DNA of 43,983 bases from Paucimonas sp. (GTDB taxonomy: Bacteria > Pseudomonadota > Gammaproteobacteria > Pseudomonadales > Pseudomonadaceae). Below the pieces are notes generated by a model. It ran no database searches. It was not told the DNA's origin and saw only the letters and a list, made by a program, of their open reading frames with translations. Made by a program: the position numbers and the translations under genes. Shown here piece by piece: positions 23,831 through 31,200 of this stretch. How positions within the stretch are numbered: position 1 is the first letter of the stretch; the number at the start of each line of letters is the position of its first letter. The stretch is from positions 1 to 43,983 of the forward strand of contig JAIRVG010000083.1 in the NCBI GenBank assembly GCA_031253995.1, given 5' to 3'.

Positions 23831-25009
23831 GTGACTGCGAAGATTCTGATTCAAGGCGCCGGTATCGCCGGCCTCGCTGCGGCCTGGTGGCTGAAGCGGC
23901 GCGGCTTTTCGCCGGTGCTGGTGGAGCGCGCGCCGGACCTGCGCTGCGATGGCTTCGTGCTCAGCCTGGGGGGCAGCGGCCATGAAATCGCCGGACGCAT
24001 GGGGATTCTCGAAGGCTTGATGGCCAAGGGCGTGGAACTGGGGCGCACGCAGTTTCGCGACAGCCTGGGCCGCGACGTGTTGCTGATCGACCACCGCAAG
24101 CATCTGCGCTCGACCAATCTGTTGCCGGTGTGCCGGGACGATCTGGTCAATGCCTTGCATCGGGCGTTGAACGACGAGGTGCCGATTCGTTTCGGCACCC
24201 AGGTCGAGACGCTGGAGCAGGATGGGCAGGGTGTCGAGGTGCGGTTCGACGATGGCACGACCGAGCGTTTCGCCTTCGTGGTGGCGGCGGATGGTTGTTT
24301 CTCCAGCTTGCGCCAGCGCTATATCGCCAGTGACGAGGCGTGCTTGCGATCCCTGGGCTACAGCGCGGCGGCCTTCACCCTGGAAGGTGCACAGGCGCGA
24401 GGTGGGGAGCGGCATGTGTCGTTCTCCGAGCCGGGCTACACCGTCGAGCTGTATGGCATGCGCGAGGACCTGCTGGCGGCGTTGTTCGTCTGGCAGGACC
24501 GCGAAGGGCTGCGGGTGCCGAGGGCGGAGCGGGCGGCGCGGTTGCGCGAGGTGTTCGCCCATGCCCATGGCGATATCCAGCAGGCCCTGGCGGCGCAGCC
24601 GGAGGGGTTCTACCTGGATCACCTGATGCAGGTGCATTTGCCGGGCTGGCACCAGGGGCGGCTGGTGTTGCTGGGGGATGCGGCGCATTGCCTGACCCTG
24701 GCGTCGGGGCGCGGGGCGAGCATGGCGTTGACCGGAGCCTGGCTGCTGGCCGAGGAGCTGGCGCGCAGTTGCGACGTGGCGGCGTTGCAGCGCTATGAAG
24801 CGCGGCTGCGACCGGATATCGAGGTGCTGCAGGCGCTGGCGCCGAAGATGGCGGGGTGGTATGTGCCGCTGACACGGCGTAGCTGGCACCTGCGCAACCT
24901 GTTCATGCGCTGGACGCCGGACTGGCTGACGGGGTGGATGTTGCGGCGGACGTTTATCCAGGTGGATCAGAGTGCGTTGAGTGAGGCCGTGCGCAAGGAT
25001 CCGGATTGA
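23831..25009 (+). CDS. FAD-dependent monooxygenase (TetX/PHBH type)
   Basis: The 392-residue protein is a class A flavoprotein hydroxylase. The FAD dinucleotide motif GAGIAG is at residues 8-13, the DG-type motif VVAADGCFSSLR is near 155, and the second FAD motif GRLVLLGDAAHCLTLASGRG is near 275. Such enzymes hydroxylate or inactivate aromatic and polyketide-like compounds using NAD(P)H and oxygen. Translation probably starts at GTG 23831, seven bases after GAGGGG; earlier TTG/ATG codons at 23813 and 23816 lack a ribosome site. Its promoter mirrors that of the FyuA-like receptor. A role in modifying the imported siderophore or its backbone is therefore inferred, not shown. It could equally protect against a co-imported antibiotic. 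Confidence 0.88.
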   Translation: MTAKILIQGAGIAGLAAAWWLKRRGFSPVLVERAPDLRCDGFVLSLGGSGHEIAGRMGILEGLMAKGVELGRTQFRDSLGRDVLLIDHRKHLRSTNLLPVCRDDLVNALHRALNDEVPIRFGTQVETLEQDGQGVEVRFDDGTTERFAFVVAADGCFSSLRQRYIASDEACLRSLGYSAAAFTLEGAQARGGERHVSFSEPGYTVELYGMREDLLAALFVWQDREGLRVPRAERAARLREVFAHAHGDIQQALAAQPEGFYLDHLMQVHLPGWHQGRLVLLGDAAHCLTLASGRGASMALTGAWLLAEELARSCDVAALQRYEARLRPDIEVLQALAPKMAGWYVPLTRRSWHLRNLFMRWTPDWLTGWMLRRTFIQVDQSALSEAVRKDPD

Positions 25010-25020
25010 TCGGTGCTGCT

Positions 25021-25193
25021 GATGGCCTCATCGCTGGCAAGCCAGCTCCCACAGGTTCACCGCTGTTTTTGCGAGCGGTGCGGTCCCTGTGGGAGCTGGC
25101 TTGCCAGCGATAGGGCCATCAGCGGCAAAGCGTTCACCCGGAAACCTCATCGGTAGTGCCAGCCTCATCGCTGGCAACGCCAGTTCCCACAAG
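25021..25193. repeat. REP cluster: inverted pair plus a degenerate third unit
   Basis: Facing REP units lie at 25021-25053 and 25085-25122, with a small extra hairpin (CACCGCT/AGCGGTG) in between. A decayed unit with CGCTGGCAACGCCAGTTCCC follows at 25162-25193. The cluster fills the space between the convergent monooxygenase and Old Yellow Enzyme genes. Confidence 0.9.
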
Positions 25194-25207
25194 GTCCGCG
25201 TCGTGAC

Positions 25208-26302
25208 TCAGCGATACCGCGGATAGTCGGTGTAACCTTCTTCACCCCCCGCATAGTGACCACGCTCCGCCAGTTCATTGAGCGGGGCGTTGTCTCGGAC
25301 CCGCTCCACCAGGTCAGGGTTGGCCATGAAGTAACGGCCAAACCCCACCAGCGGCACCCGTCCTTCATCCACCAGCGCCTTGGCCCGCGGAATATCCAGC
25401 CCGCCGTTGGCGATCAGCGCGCCGTGGAAATTGCCTTGCAGGATCTCCAGGATCCGCTCCAGGTCCGGCGCCCCGTACCAGCCGTTGACGTCGGCGATAT
25501 GGAGGTAGCCCACGCCCTTGTCCTGCAACAGACGCCCGACCCAGGCATAGGTGTCGGCGGCAAAGTCGTCCTGGGCGCTGTTGTAGGTGGTGAACGGCGA
25601 CAGGCGCACCCCCACGCGACCAAGGGGCATCACCTCGGCGATGGCATCGACGATCTCTTCGAGAAAGCGCGCGCGGTTGGCGATGGAGCCACCGTAGGCA
25701 TCATCGCGCTGGTTGACCCGTGCCGAGAGGAACTGGTGCGGCAGGTAGCCGTTGGCAGCATGGATCTCCACACCGTCGAACCCCGCCGCAACCGCGTTGC
25801 GCGCGGCTTCGCGGTATTCGCCGATGGTCGCCCGGATCTCTTCCAGGGTCATGGCCCGGGACGGCGTGGCGCTGATGCGCACGTAGTTCTGGTTGTCGAG
25901 CAGGGCCCAGACATGCAGGTGGTCGACATCGTCGTTGACGCCGGAAGGCGACAGCGGCTGTGCCCAGCCCAGCGTACCCATGGCACCGATACGACCGCCG
26001 TGCCAGAGTTGGGCAAAGATCCGCCCGCCGGCATCGTGGACCCGATTCGTGACGGTTTTCCAGCCTTCGACCTGGGCGTCGGTGTAGAGGCCGGGGGCAC
26101 GTTCGAACGGACAGGACATCGGGCTGACGTTGGTGGCCTCTGACACCAGCAGGCCGGCGGACGCCCGTTGCGCGTAGTATTCGGCCATCAATTCGGTGGG
26201 TACGCCGTTGACGCCGGCACGGGCCCGGGTCAGCGGCGACATCACCAGGCGGTTGGGCAGTTCCAGGTCGCCCAGGCGATAGGTTTCAAGCAGTGCGGTC
26301 AT
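25208..26302 (-). CDS. Old Yellow Enzyme (classical NemA/OYE class ene-reductase)
   Basis: The 364-residue FMN barrel enzyme should reduce activated C=C bonds of enones or nitro compounds with NAD(P)H. Substrate-binding His181 and Asn184 and proton-donor Tyr186 are seen in EIHAANGYLPHQF, the classical OYE arrangement. PLTRARAGVNGVPTELMAEYY near the N-terminus and the C-terminal GFGRYFMANPDLV phosphate-binding segment are also typical. It is the last gene of the run gmc-oye-snoaL-snoaL-oye, nine bases after the SnoaL gene. A second, differently built OYE lies three genes upstream. Confidence 0.94.
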   Translation of the reverse strand: MTALLETYRLGDLELPNRLVMSPLTRARAGVNGVPTELMAEYYAQRASAGLLVSEATNVSPMSCPFERAPGLYTDAQVEGWKTVTNRVHDAGGRIFAQLWHGGRIGAMGTLGWAQPLSPSGVNDDVDHLHVWALLDNQNYVRISATPSRAMTLEEIRATIGEYREAARNAVAAGFDGVEIHAANGYLPHQFLSARVNQRDDAYGGSIANRARFLEEIVDAIAEVMPLGRVGVRLSPFTTYNSAQDDFAADTYAWVGRLLQDKGVGYLHIADVNGWYGAPDLERILEILQGNFHGALIANGGLDIPRAKALVDEGRVPLVGFGRYFMANPDLVERVRDNAPLNELAERGHYAGGEEGYTDYPRYR

Positions 26303-26311
26303 GGTCTTCTC

Positions 26312-26752
26312 TCAGAACTCGCCGTCGAGGACGGCATCCAGGCGGTCGATGCTCCAGGTGCCGTCGTTGCGCGACAGCCGGGCCAGGTATTCGCCGGTAG
26401 TGGCCAGCACCGGTTGCTGCCCCGGCAGGATCGAGTAGCAGGTCAGCAAGGCCTTCAGTTCCGCCTGTTCGCTGTCCAGGCGCAGGAACATCGGCGTACT
26501 GATTACATGGCGGCGCCGATCGGGCTGGCTTTCATGGACGGCCTTGAGCCCGGCGACGATCGCTGCGCGACCGGTCCACGGTCCCCAGCCGCTGCTGGAG
26601 CCACTGACCACGCCACCGCTGGTGGCGTCCTCGGAGAAAGCCGAGCCCATCAGTTCCATGTCGAAACTGTCGTAGCCCCAGCCGTAACGGTGCAGGGTGT
26701 CGAGCACGGCTTGCGCCTGGCTCCAGTCGAAGTGTTCGCGTGTGTCGCTCAT
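26312..26752 (-). CDS. SnoaL-like (NTF2 superfamily) protein
   Basis: The 146-residue protein has the cone-shaped NTF2/SnoaL_4 signature: an N-terminal helix, YGWGYDSFDMELMGSAFSED, a central GRAAI helix and an RRRHVISTPMF strand. Members are cyclases, isomerases, dehydratases or non-catalytic partners. It is a tandem paralogue of the next gene, sharing WGYDSxDMxLxGSxFSE, SSGWGPW/DLAWGPW and SQPDRRRHVI. The conserved Asp and His may form an acid-base pair as in scytalone dehydratase, but the reaction is unknown. The start follows AAGGAATC. Confidence 0.82.
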   Translation of the reverse strand: MSDTREHFDWSQAQAVLDTLHRYGWGYDSFDMELMGSAFSEDATSGGVVSGSSSGWGPWTGRAAIVAGLKAVHESQPDRRRHVISTPMFLRLDSEQAELKALLTCYSILPGQQPVLATTGEYLARLSRNDGTWSIDRLDAVLDGEF

Positions 26753-26786
26753 CGTGTGGATTCCTTGGTTCGCAGGAGGGTGCGGC

Positions 26787-27221
26787 TCAGAAGGCGCTGT
26801 CCAGCACTTCGTCGAGGCGCTCGATCAGCCAGCCATCGCGCCCATGGCGGGCGTCCAGGCGGTACTCGCCGACGGTCACCAGGTGCGGCGGCTGGCCGTT
26901 GGCATAGGAGAAGATGTTGACGTAGACCCGGGCGCTGGCACGGTCCGCTTCGAGCTGATCGAAGACGCAGGCGTCGATCACGTGGCGGCGGCGATCCGGC
27001 TGGGAGGCGCGGATGTCCGCCAGGGCCTCGACGATGGCACCGCGACCCTGCCACGGACCCCAGGCCAGGTCGCTGCCGCCGACGATGCCGCCGCTGCTGG
27101 CCTGCTCGCTGAAGACGCTGCCGAGCAGGGTCATGTCGTTGCTGTCGTAGCCCCAGCAGTACTGGTGGAGGCGTTGCAGGATCTCGCGCTGGGCGGCCTG
27201 GCGTTGCTGGTCGTTGAACAT
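26787..27221 (-). CDS. SnoaL-like (NTF2 superfamily) protein, paralogue
   Basis: The 144-residue product is the tandem twin of the gene at 26312-26752, with the same YCWGYDSNDMTLLGSVFSEQ opening, WGPWQGRGAIVEAL and SQPDRRRHVIDACVF. Two adjacent copies may form a heteromeric pair or act on different isomers. It starts after GGAG, 14 bases behind the YqjM-type OYE gene and in the same transcript. No specific function is claimed. Confidence 0.82.
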   Translation of the reverse strand: MFNDQQRQAAQREILQRLHQYCWGYDSNDMTLLGSVFSEQASSGGIVGGSDLAWGPWQGRGAIVEALADIRASQPDRRRHVIDACVFDQLEADRASARVYVNIFSYANGQPPHLVTVGEYRLDARHGRDGWLIERLDEVLDSAF

Positions 27222-27235
27222 GGGAGGCTCCGCTG

Positions 27236-28282
27236 TCAGTGTCCGCGAACATAGGGCCCGGTGGCCCGGGCATAGGTGGGGATGGCCAGGGGCGGCTCGA
27301 CGCCGGCATGGCGGGCGACCTCCAGCAGCCAGAACGGATTGCGCAGCAGCTCACGGCCGATATAGACGAGGTCGGCGGCACCAGAGAAGAGGATGGATTC
27401 CACCAGCTCGCTGGAGGTGATCGAGCCATTGCAGCCCACCGGGATGCCCACCTGCTCGCGGATCCGCGCGGCGTAGGGCACCTGGTAGCCCGGCACTATC
27501 TCTGCGTCGAAGGTGGGCGCCAGGCCTCCGGCGGAAATGCCCAGCAGGTCGACGCCCAGCGCCTTGAGGCGAGATGCCAGGCGTTCGGTGACCTGCAGGT
27601 GATTGCCGCCCGGGCCGGCCTTGTCTTCGGCGGACAGGCGCACGATCAGCGGGCGGTCCTGCGGCCAGGCCTGGCGCACGCCGGCGACGATCTCCAGCAG
27701 CAGGCGGTTGCGGTTTTCTTCGCTGCCGCCGTACTGGTCTTCGCGTCGGTTACTGAGCGGCGAAAGGAATTCGTGGATCAGGTAGCCGTGCGCCGCGTGG
27801 ATTTCCAGGCAGTCGAAGCCGGTGTCGATGGCGCGCTGCGCGGCGTCGACGAAGGCCTGCACGATGGCTTCGATCTGCGTGACGCTCAGGGCTTGGGGGG
27901 TACGTTGCTGCTCGCTGTGCGGGATTGCCGATGGGGCGACGATGGCGCCGTCCACCATCGACTTGCGCCCGGCATGGGCCAGTTGCAGGGTGCCCTTGGT
28001 CCCGCAGGCGTGGATCATCTCGGCCAGGCGCGCCAACCCGGCGATCTGGCCGTCGTCCCACAGCCCCAGGTCGGTATGGCTGATGCGCCCTTGCGGGAGT
28101 ACCGCCACCACTTCCGTGGTGATCAGGCCGACCCCGCCCAGGGCCCGGGCCGCGTAGTGGGCCAGGTGCAGGTCGTTGACCTTGCCGTTGTCCTGGCCGC
28201 TGTACATCAGCATCGGCGCCATGACGATGCGGTTTTTCAAGGTGACCCCGCGCAGGGTCAGGGGTTGGAAAATCCTGCTCAT
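27236..28282 (-). CDS. Old Yellow Enzyme (YqjM-type ene-reductase)
   Basis: The 348-residue flavoprotein follows Bacillus YqjM throughout: HYAARALGGVGLITTEVVAV, LQLAHAGRKS (Arg106, Lys107), EIHAAHGYLIHEFLSPLSN (His162, His165, Tyr167) and the C-terminal IGRELLRNPF. It should reduce enone C=C bonds with NAD(P)H. One marked change: the cysteine that tunes the flavin in YqjM (Cys26, motif PMCMYS) is leucine here (Leu25, PMLMYS), while the next tyrosine (Tyr27) is kept. The start follows GGAGGT that lies at the end of the GMC gene, with only three bases between the genes. Confidence 0.93.
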   Translation of the reverse strand: MSRIFQPLTLRGVTLKNRIVMAPMLMYSGQDNGKVNDLHLAHYAARALGGVGLITTEVVAVLPQGRISHTDLGLWDDGQIAGLARLAEMIHACGTKGTLQLAHAGRKSMVDGAIVAPSAIPHSEQQRTPQALSVTQIEAIVQAFVDAAQRAIDTGFDCLEIHAAHGYLIHEFLSPLSNRREDQYGGSEENRNRLLLEIVAGVRQAWPQDRPLIVRLSAEDKAGPGGNHLQVTERLASRLKALGVDLLGISAGGLAPTFDAEIVPGYQVPYAARIREQVGIPVGCNGSITSSELVESILFSGAADLVYIGRELLRNPFWLLEVARHAGVEPPLAIPTYARATGPYVRGH

Positions 28283-28285
28283 GTT

Positions 28286-29950
28286 CTACCTCCGGGCCGA
28301 AGCCCGTTGTGTCGCGCCGGCGCCATGCTGGCGAATGAAATCGGCGGCACGCTCGGCGATCATGATCGTCGGCGCCGCAGTGTTGCCGCGCACGATGCTC
28401 GGCATGATCGAGGCGTCCGCCACCCGCAGGCCCTCGATGCCATGCACGCGCAGCTGGCTGTCGACCACGGCCTCCGGGCCGTTGCCCATCGCGCAGGTAC
28501 CGGTGGGGTGCAGTGCGGTGCCAGCCCTGGCGCGGACATAGGCTTCCAGCTCGGCATCGCTGTCGCCGACCTGCGGTCCGGGCAGGGACTCGCCCTTGAG
28601 CAGCGTTGCCAGGGCCGGCGCCGCGAGGATCTTGCGGGCCAGGCGGATGCCCTTGACCAGGTTGTCGACGTCCTCGCGGGCGCCCAGGTAGTTGCCCTGC
28701 ACCCGCGGCATGTCCTCGGGATCGGCGCTGCGCAGGCGTACCTGGCCCCGCGAGTGGCAGGTGTTGCACAGCGGCGCGAGGGAGAAACGGTGGACCTGCG
28801 GGATCGGATCACCCCAGCCACAGGACGATGCCGCCAGGGCGTTGAGCTGGATTTCCGAGCGGCCATCGCCGTCGGTATCGAAGAAGGCGCCGCACTCGAC
28901 GATGTTCGAGGTCAGCACGCCGCTGCGAAACAGCATCCACTGCAGGCCGTTGGAGACTGCACGCCAGCCGCGGTCCTGGCCCATCAGGCTGATGGGCTGC
29001 TTGAGGTCGGCGTCCACCGGCACCAGCACGTGGTCCTGGTAGTTTTCCCCGACCCCCGGCAGGTCGACGACCGGCTCGATGCCATGCTCGCGCAGGTGTG
29101 CGGCGGGGCCGATGCCGGAGAGCATCAGCAGCTTGGGCGACATGAAGGCGCCCGCCGAGACGATCACTTCGCGCCTGGCCTTGATGTCCCGCACCTGTCC
29201 GTCGTGGCGCAGACGCACGCCCGTGGCCCGGGTGCCGTCGAGCAGCACCTTGTGCACCGCCGCATCGGTCCACACCGTGAGATTGGCGCGCTTCTCGGCC
29301 TTTTCGATGTAGGCAACATAGCTGCTGCTGCGTTCGCCGCGGTAGCTCATGGTCTGGTAGAAGCCCACGCCGGCCTGCTTGTCGCCGTTGAAGTCGTGGT
29401 TGAACACCGCAGGCAGCCCCGGCGCGCCGCTGGCCTGCTGGGCAGCGACGATAAAGGCATCGCTGAGGACATGGCGGTGCACGCCGTCGGAGACCCGCAA
29501 GGGCCCGTCGGTGCCGTGGTATTTACCGGCGAGCCGGCTGTTGTGCTCCGCGCGCTTGAAGAACGGCAGCACCTCGTCGTAGCTCCAGCCATCACAGCCT
29601 GCGGCGGCCCAGGCGTCGTAGTCCTCCTTCTGGCCACGGCTGTAGCACATGGCGTTGATGGCAGTACCGCCGCCGAGGGTGCGGCCTTGCAGCAGGGGCA
29701 TCTGCCGGCCGTTGGCGCCGGGCGTCGCCTCGCTTTTGAAGAGGAAGGTGCGTGCGGTACCGTGGATCTTGAAGAAACCGCCGGCCATCTTGATCAGCGG
29801 GTGCCGGGCATGGGGTCCGGCCTCCAGCAGCAGGACCTGGTTGGCCGGGTCTTCGGTGAGCCGGGCGGCGACCACGCAACCGGCGGCGCCGCCACCGACC
29901 ACGATGTAGTCGAATTCGTCCAGGTCGGCACGACCATTGGAAATGTGCAT
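28286..29950 (-). CDS. GMC-family FAD oxidoreductase (choline dehydrogenase-like)
   Basis: The 554-residue enzyme oxidises an alcohol to a carbonyl with FAD. It has the ADP-binding motif YIVVGGGAAGCVVAARL near residue 15, GRTLGGGTAINAMCYSRGQ (GMC signature 1), SAGAFMSPKLLMLSGIGP (signature 2) and the catalytic histidine in ALHPTGTCAMG. No export signal is seen. The start at 29950 (MHISNGRADLDEF) is preferred; an upstream one at 30010 would enter the operator. It heads the five-gene run down to 25208 and has a paralogue in the divergent operon at 31198. The substrate is unknown. Confidence 0.92.
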   Translation of the reverse strand: MHISNGRADLDEFDYIVVGGGAAGCVVAARLTEDPANQVLLLEAGPHARHPLIKMAGGFFKIHGTARTFLFKSEATPGANGRQMPLLQGRTLGGGTAINAMCYSRGQKEDYDAWAAAGCDGWSYDEVLPFFKRAEHNSRLAGKYHGTDGPLRVSDGVHRHVLSDAFIVAAQQASGAPGLPAVFNHDFNGDKQAGVGFYQTMSYRGERSSSYVAYIEKAEKRANLTVWTDAAVHKVLLDGTRATGVRLRHDGQVRDIKARREVIVSAGAFMSPKLLMLSGIGPAAHLREHGIEPVVDLPGVGENYQDHVLVPVDADLKQPISLMGQDRGWRAVSNGLQWMLFRSGVLTSNIVECGAFFDTDGDGRSEIQLNALAASSCGWGDPIPQVHRFSLAPLCNTCHSRGQVRLRSADPEDMPRVQGNYLGAREDVDNLVKGIRLARKILAAPALATLLKGESLPGPQVGDSDAELEAYVRARAGTALHPTGTCAMGNGPEAVVDSQLRVHGIEGLRVADASIMPSIVRGNTAAPTIMIAERAADFIRQHGAGATQRASARR

Positions 29951-30009
29951 ATCGAGAACGCCTTGTTGTTTTTGTGCTGGCTTCAAGGCTACGAATGCAC
30001 GGGGCACCA

Positions 30010-30051
30010 CGCTTGGTTGCGGGTGCCAATCTTTGGACCGGGCGCGCCAGT
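30010..30051 (-). promoter_or_regulatory. Tandem AraC-type operator of the 29950 GMC operon
   Basis: Read on the minus strand, CTGGCGC (from 30050) and TTGGCAC (from 30029) are exactly 21 bases apart, each followed after about eight bases by CCAA. The 42-base site aligns without gaps to the one at 31086-31126, with about two thirds of the bases identical by eye. It lies 58 bases upstream of the start. Confidence 0.72.
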
Positions 30052-30148
30052 CGACGGATGGAAGCCGGCGGGTCGTTGACGGATCGAAAAGGTGAAAGTT
30101 AATTTGTTAACAAAATAAGAATGCACACTGATCGCGAGGTCGCCTGCC

Positions 30149-31078
30149 ATGTTCAATGCCTTCAATACCGCCGCCATCGACCAGCGCCAGCGCCTTGCCT
30201 ACTGGACAGAAGCCATCTGCGAGACTTTCCTCGCGGTGGATTGCCGGCAGCAGGCCGGTGATGCCTTTCACGGCGAGATGAAAGGCGGGCACCTGGGGGA
30301 GCTGGATCTGATCGATGTGGTTTCGCCGGCGATGGAGTACCGGCGGGAGATTTCGCAGTTGAAGTCGCACCATGAAGAGCACTTCCAGCTGGTCCTGCAG
30401 GTCAGTGGTGTCGGCCGTTTGCAGCAGCATGACCGCCAGGCGGTATTGCTGCCGGGCGATGTGGCGCTGTACACGGCTACTGCGCCGTCTTCCATCGCTT
30501 ATCCGGACGGTTCACGGACCATCGCAGTGAAGATTCCACGGGCCAGTGTGCTCAGCCGCATCAGTTGTCGCGAGCAGGCGCTGGCGCTGTCATTGAAGGC
30601 CGCTTCTCCGTTCGGCGCGATGCTCGGCAGCCTGATGCGCGAGTCGCTGGCCTGGAGCCTGGAGAAGGAGGGCAGCGATGAGGTGCGGCTGCCCAATGGC
30701 ATGCTCGATCTGATGTGCTTTGCCTTCGAGAGCGGGGCGGGGGTGAGCGCCAGTGTTGCGCGCAAGTCGCCGCTGGAACAGATCAAGCGCTATATGCATG
30801 CGCATCTGGATGATCCGGATCTGCAGCTTGCGGAGGTTGCCAGCAAGCACAACGTGTCGCTGCGTACCCTTAATCGGCTTTTCGCTGCCGAAGGGGTCAG
30901 TGCCAATCGCTGGCTCTGGCAGCAGCGACTGGAGGCCAGCTACCAGGCGCTGACCGGGAAGAGCGTCAGGCAGGTGAGCGAGGCGGCGTTGAGCTGTGGG
31001 TTCAATGACCTGTCGCATTTCAGCAGGACGTTCAAGAAGACCTATGGGGTGACGCCCAATCAGTTGTTGCGCCAGTAG
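30149..31078 (+). CDS. AraC-family regulator of the catabolic cluster
   Basis: The 309-residue protein has an AraC_binding_2-type sensor half (residues 1-190, FeaR-like) and a C-terminal double helix-turn-helix (about 205-305; LAEVASKHNVSLRTLNRLF and EAALSCGFNDLSHFSRTFKK). It lies between the two GMC operons, divergent from one and upstream of the other, both of which carry the same tandem operator. This strongly suggests that it controls both. It is related to the AraC protein at 37693-38619; both share LWQQRL and ALSCGF-LSHFS segments. The ATG follows GAGGT. An AT-rich palindrome (GTTAA-TTTG-TTAAC, 30098-30111) lies in its own promoter. Confidence 0.9.
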   Translation: MFNAFNTAAIDQRQRLAYWTEAICETFLAVDCRQQAGDAFHGEMKGGHLGELDLIDVVSPAMEYRREISQLKSHHEEHFQLVLQVSGVGRLQQHDRQAVLLPGDVALYTATAPSSIAYPDGSRTIAVKIPRASVLSRISCREQALALSLKAASPFGAMLGSLMRESLAWSLEKEGSDEVRLPNGMLDLMCFAFESGAGVSASVARKSPLEQIKRYMHAHLDDPDLQLAEVASKHNVSLRTLNRLFAAEGVSANRWLWQQRLEASYQALTGKSVRQVSEAALSCGFNDLSHFSRTFKKTYGVTPNQLLRQ

Positions 31079-31095
31079 GCGAAACCCTGGCGCAA
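31067..31095. promoter_or_regulatory. Inverted repeat spanning the AraC stop codon
   Basis: TTGCGCCAG (31067-31075) and CTGGCGCAA (31087-31095) are perfect 9-base complements with an 11-base loop that contains the TAG stop. The right arm is also the first half-site of the tandem operator. It may serve as a weak transcript end, an extra regulator half-site, or both. Confidence 0.55.
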
Positions 31096-31126
31096 GCAGT
31101 CCAAACCCTGGCGCAGCCATCCAAGC
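31086..31126 (+). promoter_or_regulatory. Tandem AraC-type operator of the 31198 GMC operon
   Basis: CCCTGGCGCA occurs at 31086 and again 21 bases later at 31107, each followed by TCCAA (31100 and 31120). The 21-base phase places both half-sites on one face of the helix. It begins eight bases after the AraC stop and ends about 70 bases before the GMC start. Confidence 0.78.
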
Positions 31127-31149
31127 CAGGGCCCCGCCGCAAAACCTAG

Positions 31150-31200
31150 CATGTCATCGACCGCTTCCAATAACGACAACAGCGATACGGTGATGACATG
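31150..31200 (+). promoter_or_regulatory. Hairpin enclosing the start codon of the 31198 GMC gene
   Basis: CATGTCATC (31150-31158) with ACCG (31160-31163) pairs with CGGT (31188-31191) and GATGACATG (31192-31200), giving 13 base pairs with a single bulged G. The right arm includes the whole ATG and the position of any ribosome site, and no clear Shine-Dalgarno is seen. In mRNA the start would be hidden. Confidence 0.6.

Noticed and set aside
17203..25009. A siderophore biosynthesis cluster.
   Set aside because: No NRPS, salicylate synthase or NIS synthetase gene is present; only uptake, regulation and one monooxygenase are found.
3879..25193. Repeated units at 3879, 5004 and 25021 considered as CRISPR or insertion-sequence remnants.
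   Set aside because: They are inverted REP pairs between genes without spacers, target duplications or a transposase.
27239..30079. Very long plus-strand open frame (946 codons) antisense to the OYE and GMC genes.
   Set aside because: It is composition-driven: the opposite strand encodes four proteins with clear motifs and ribosome sites, and the antisense product has no recognisable domain.
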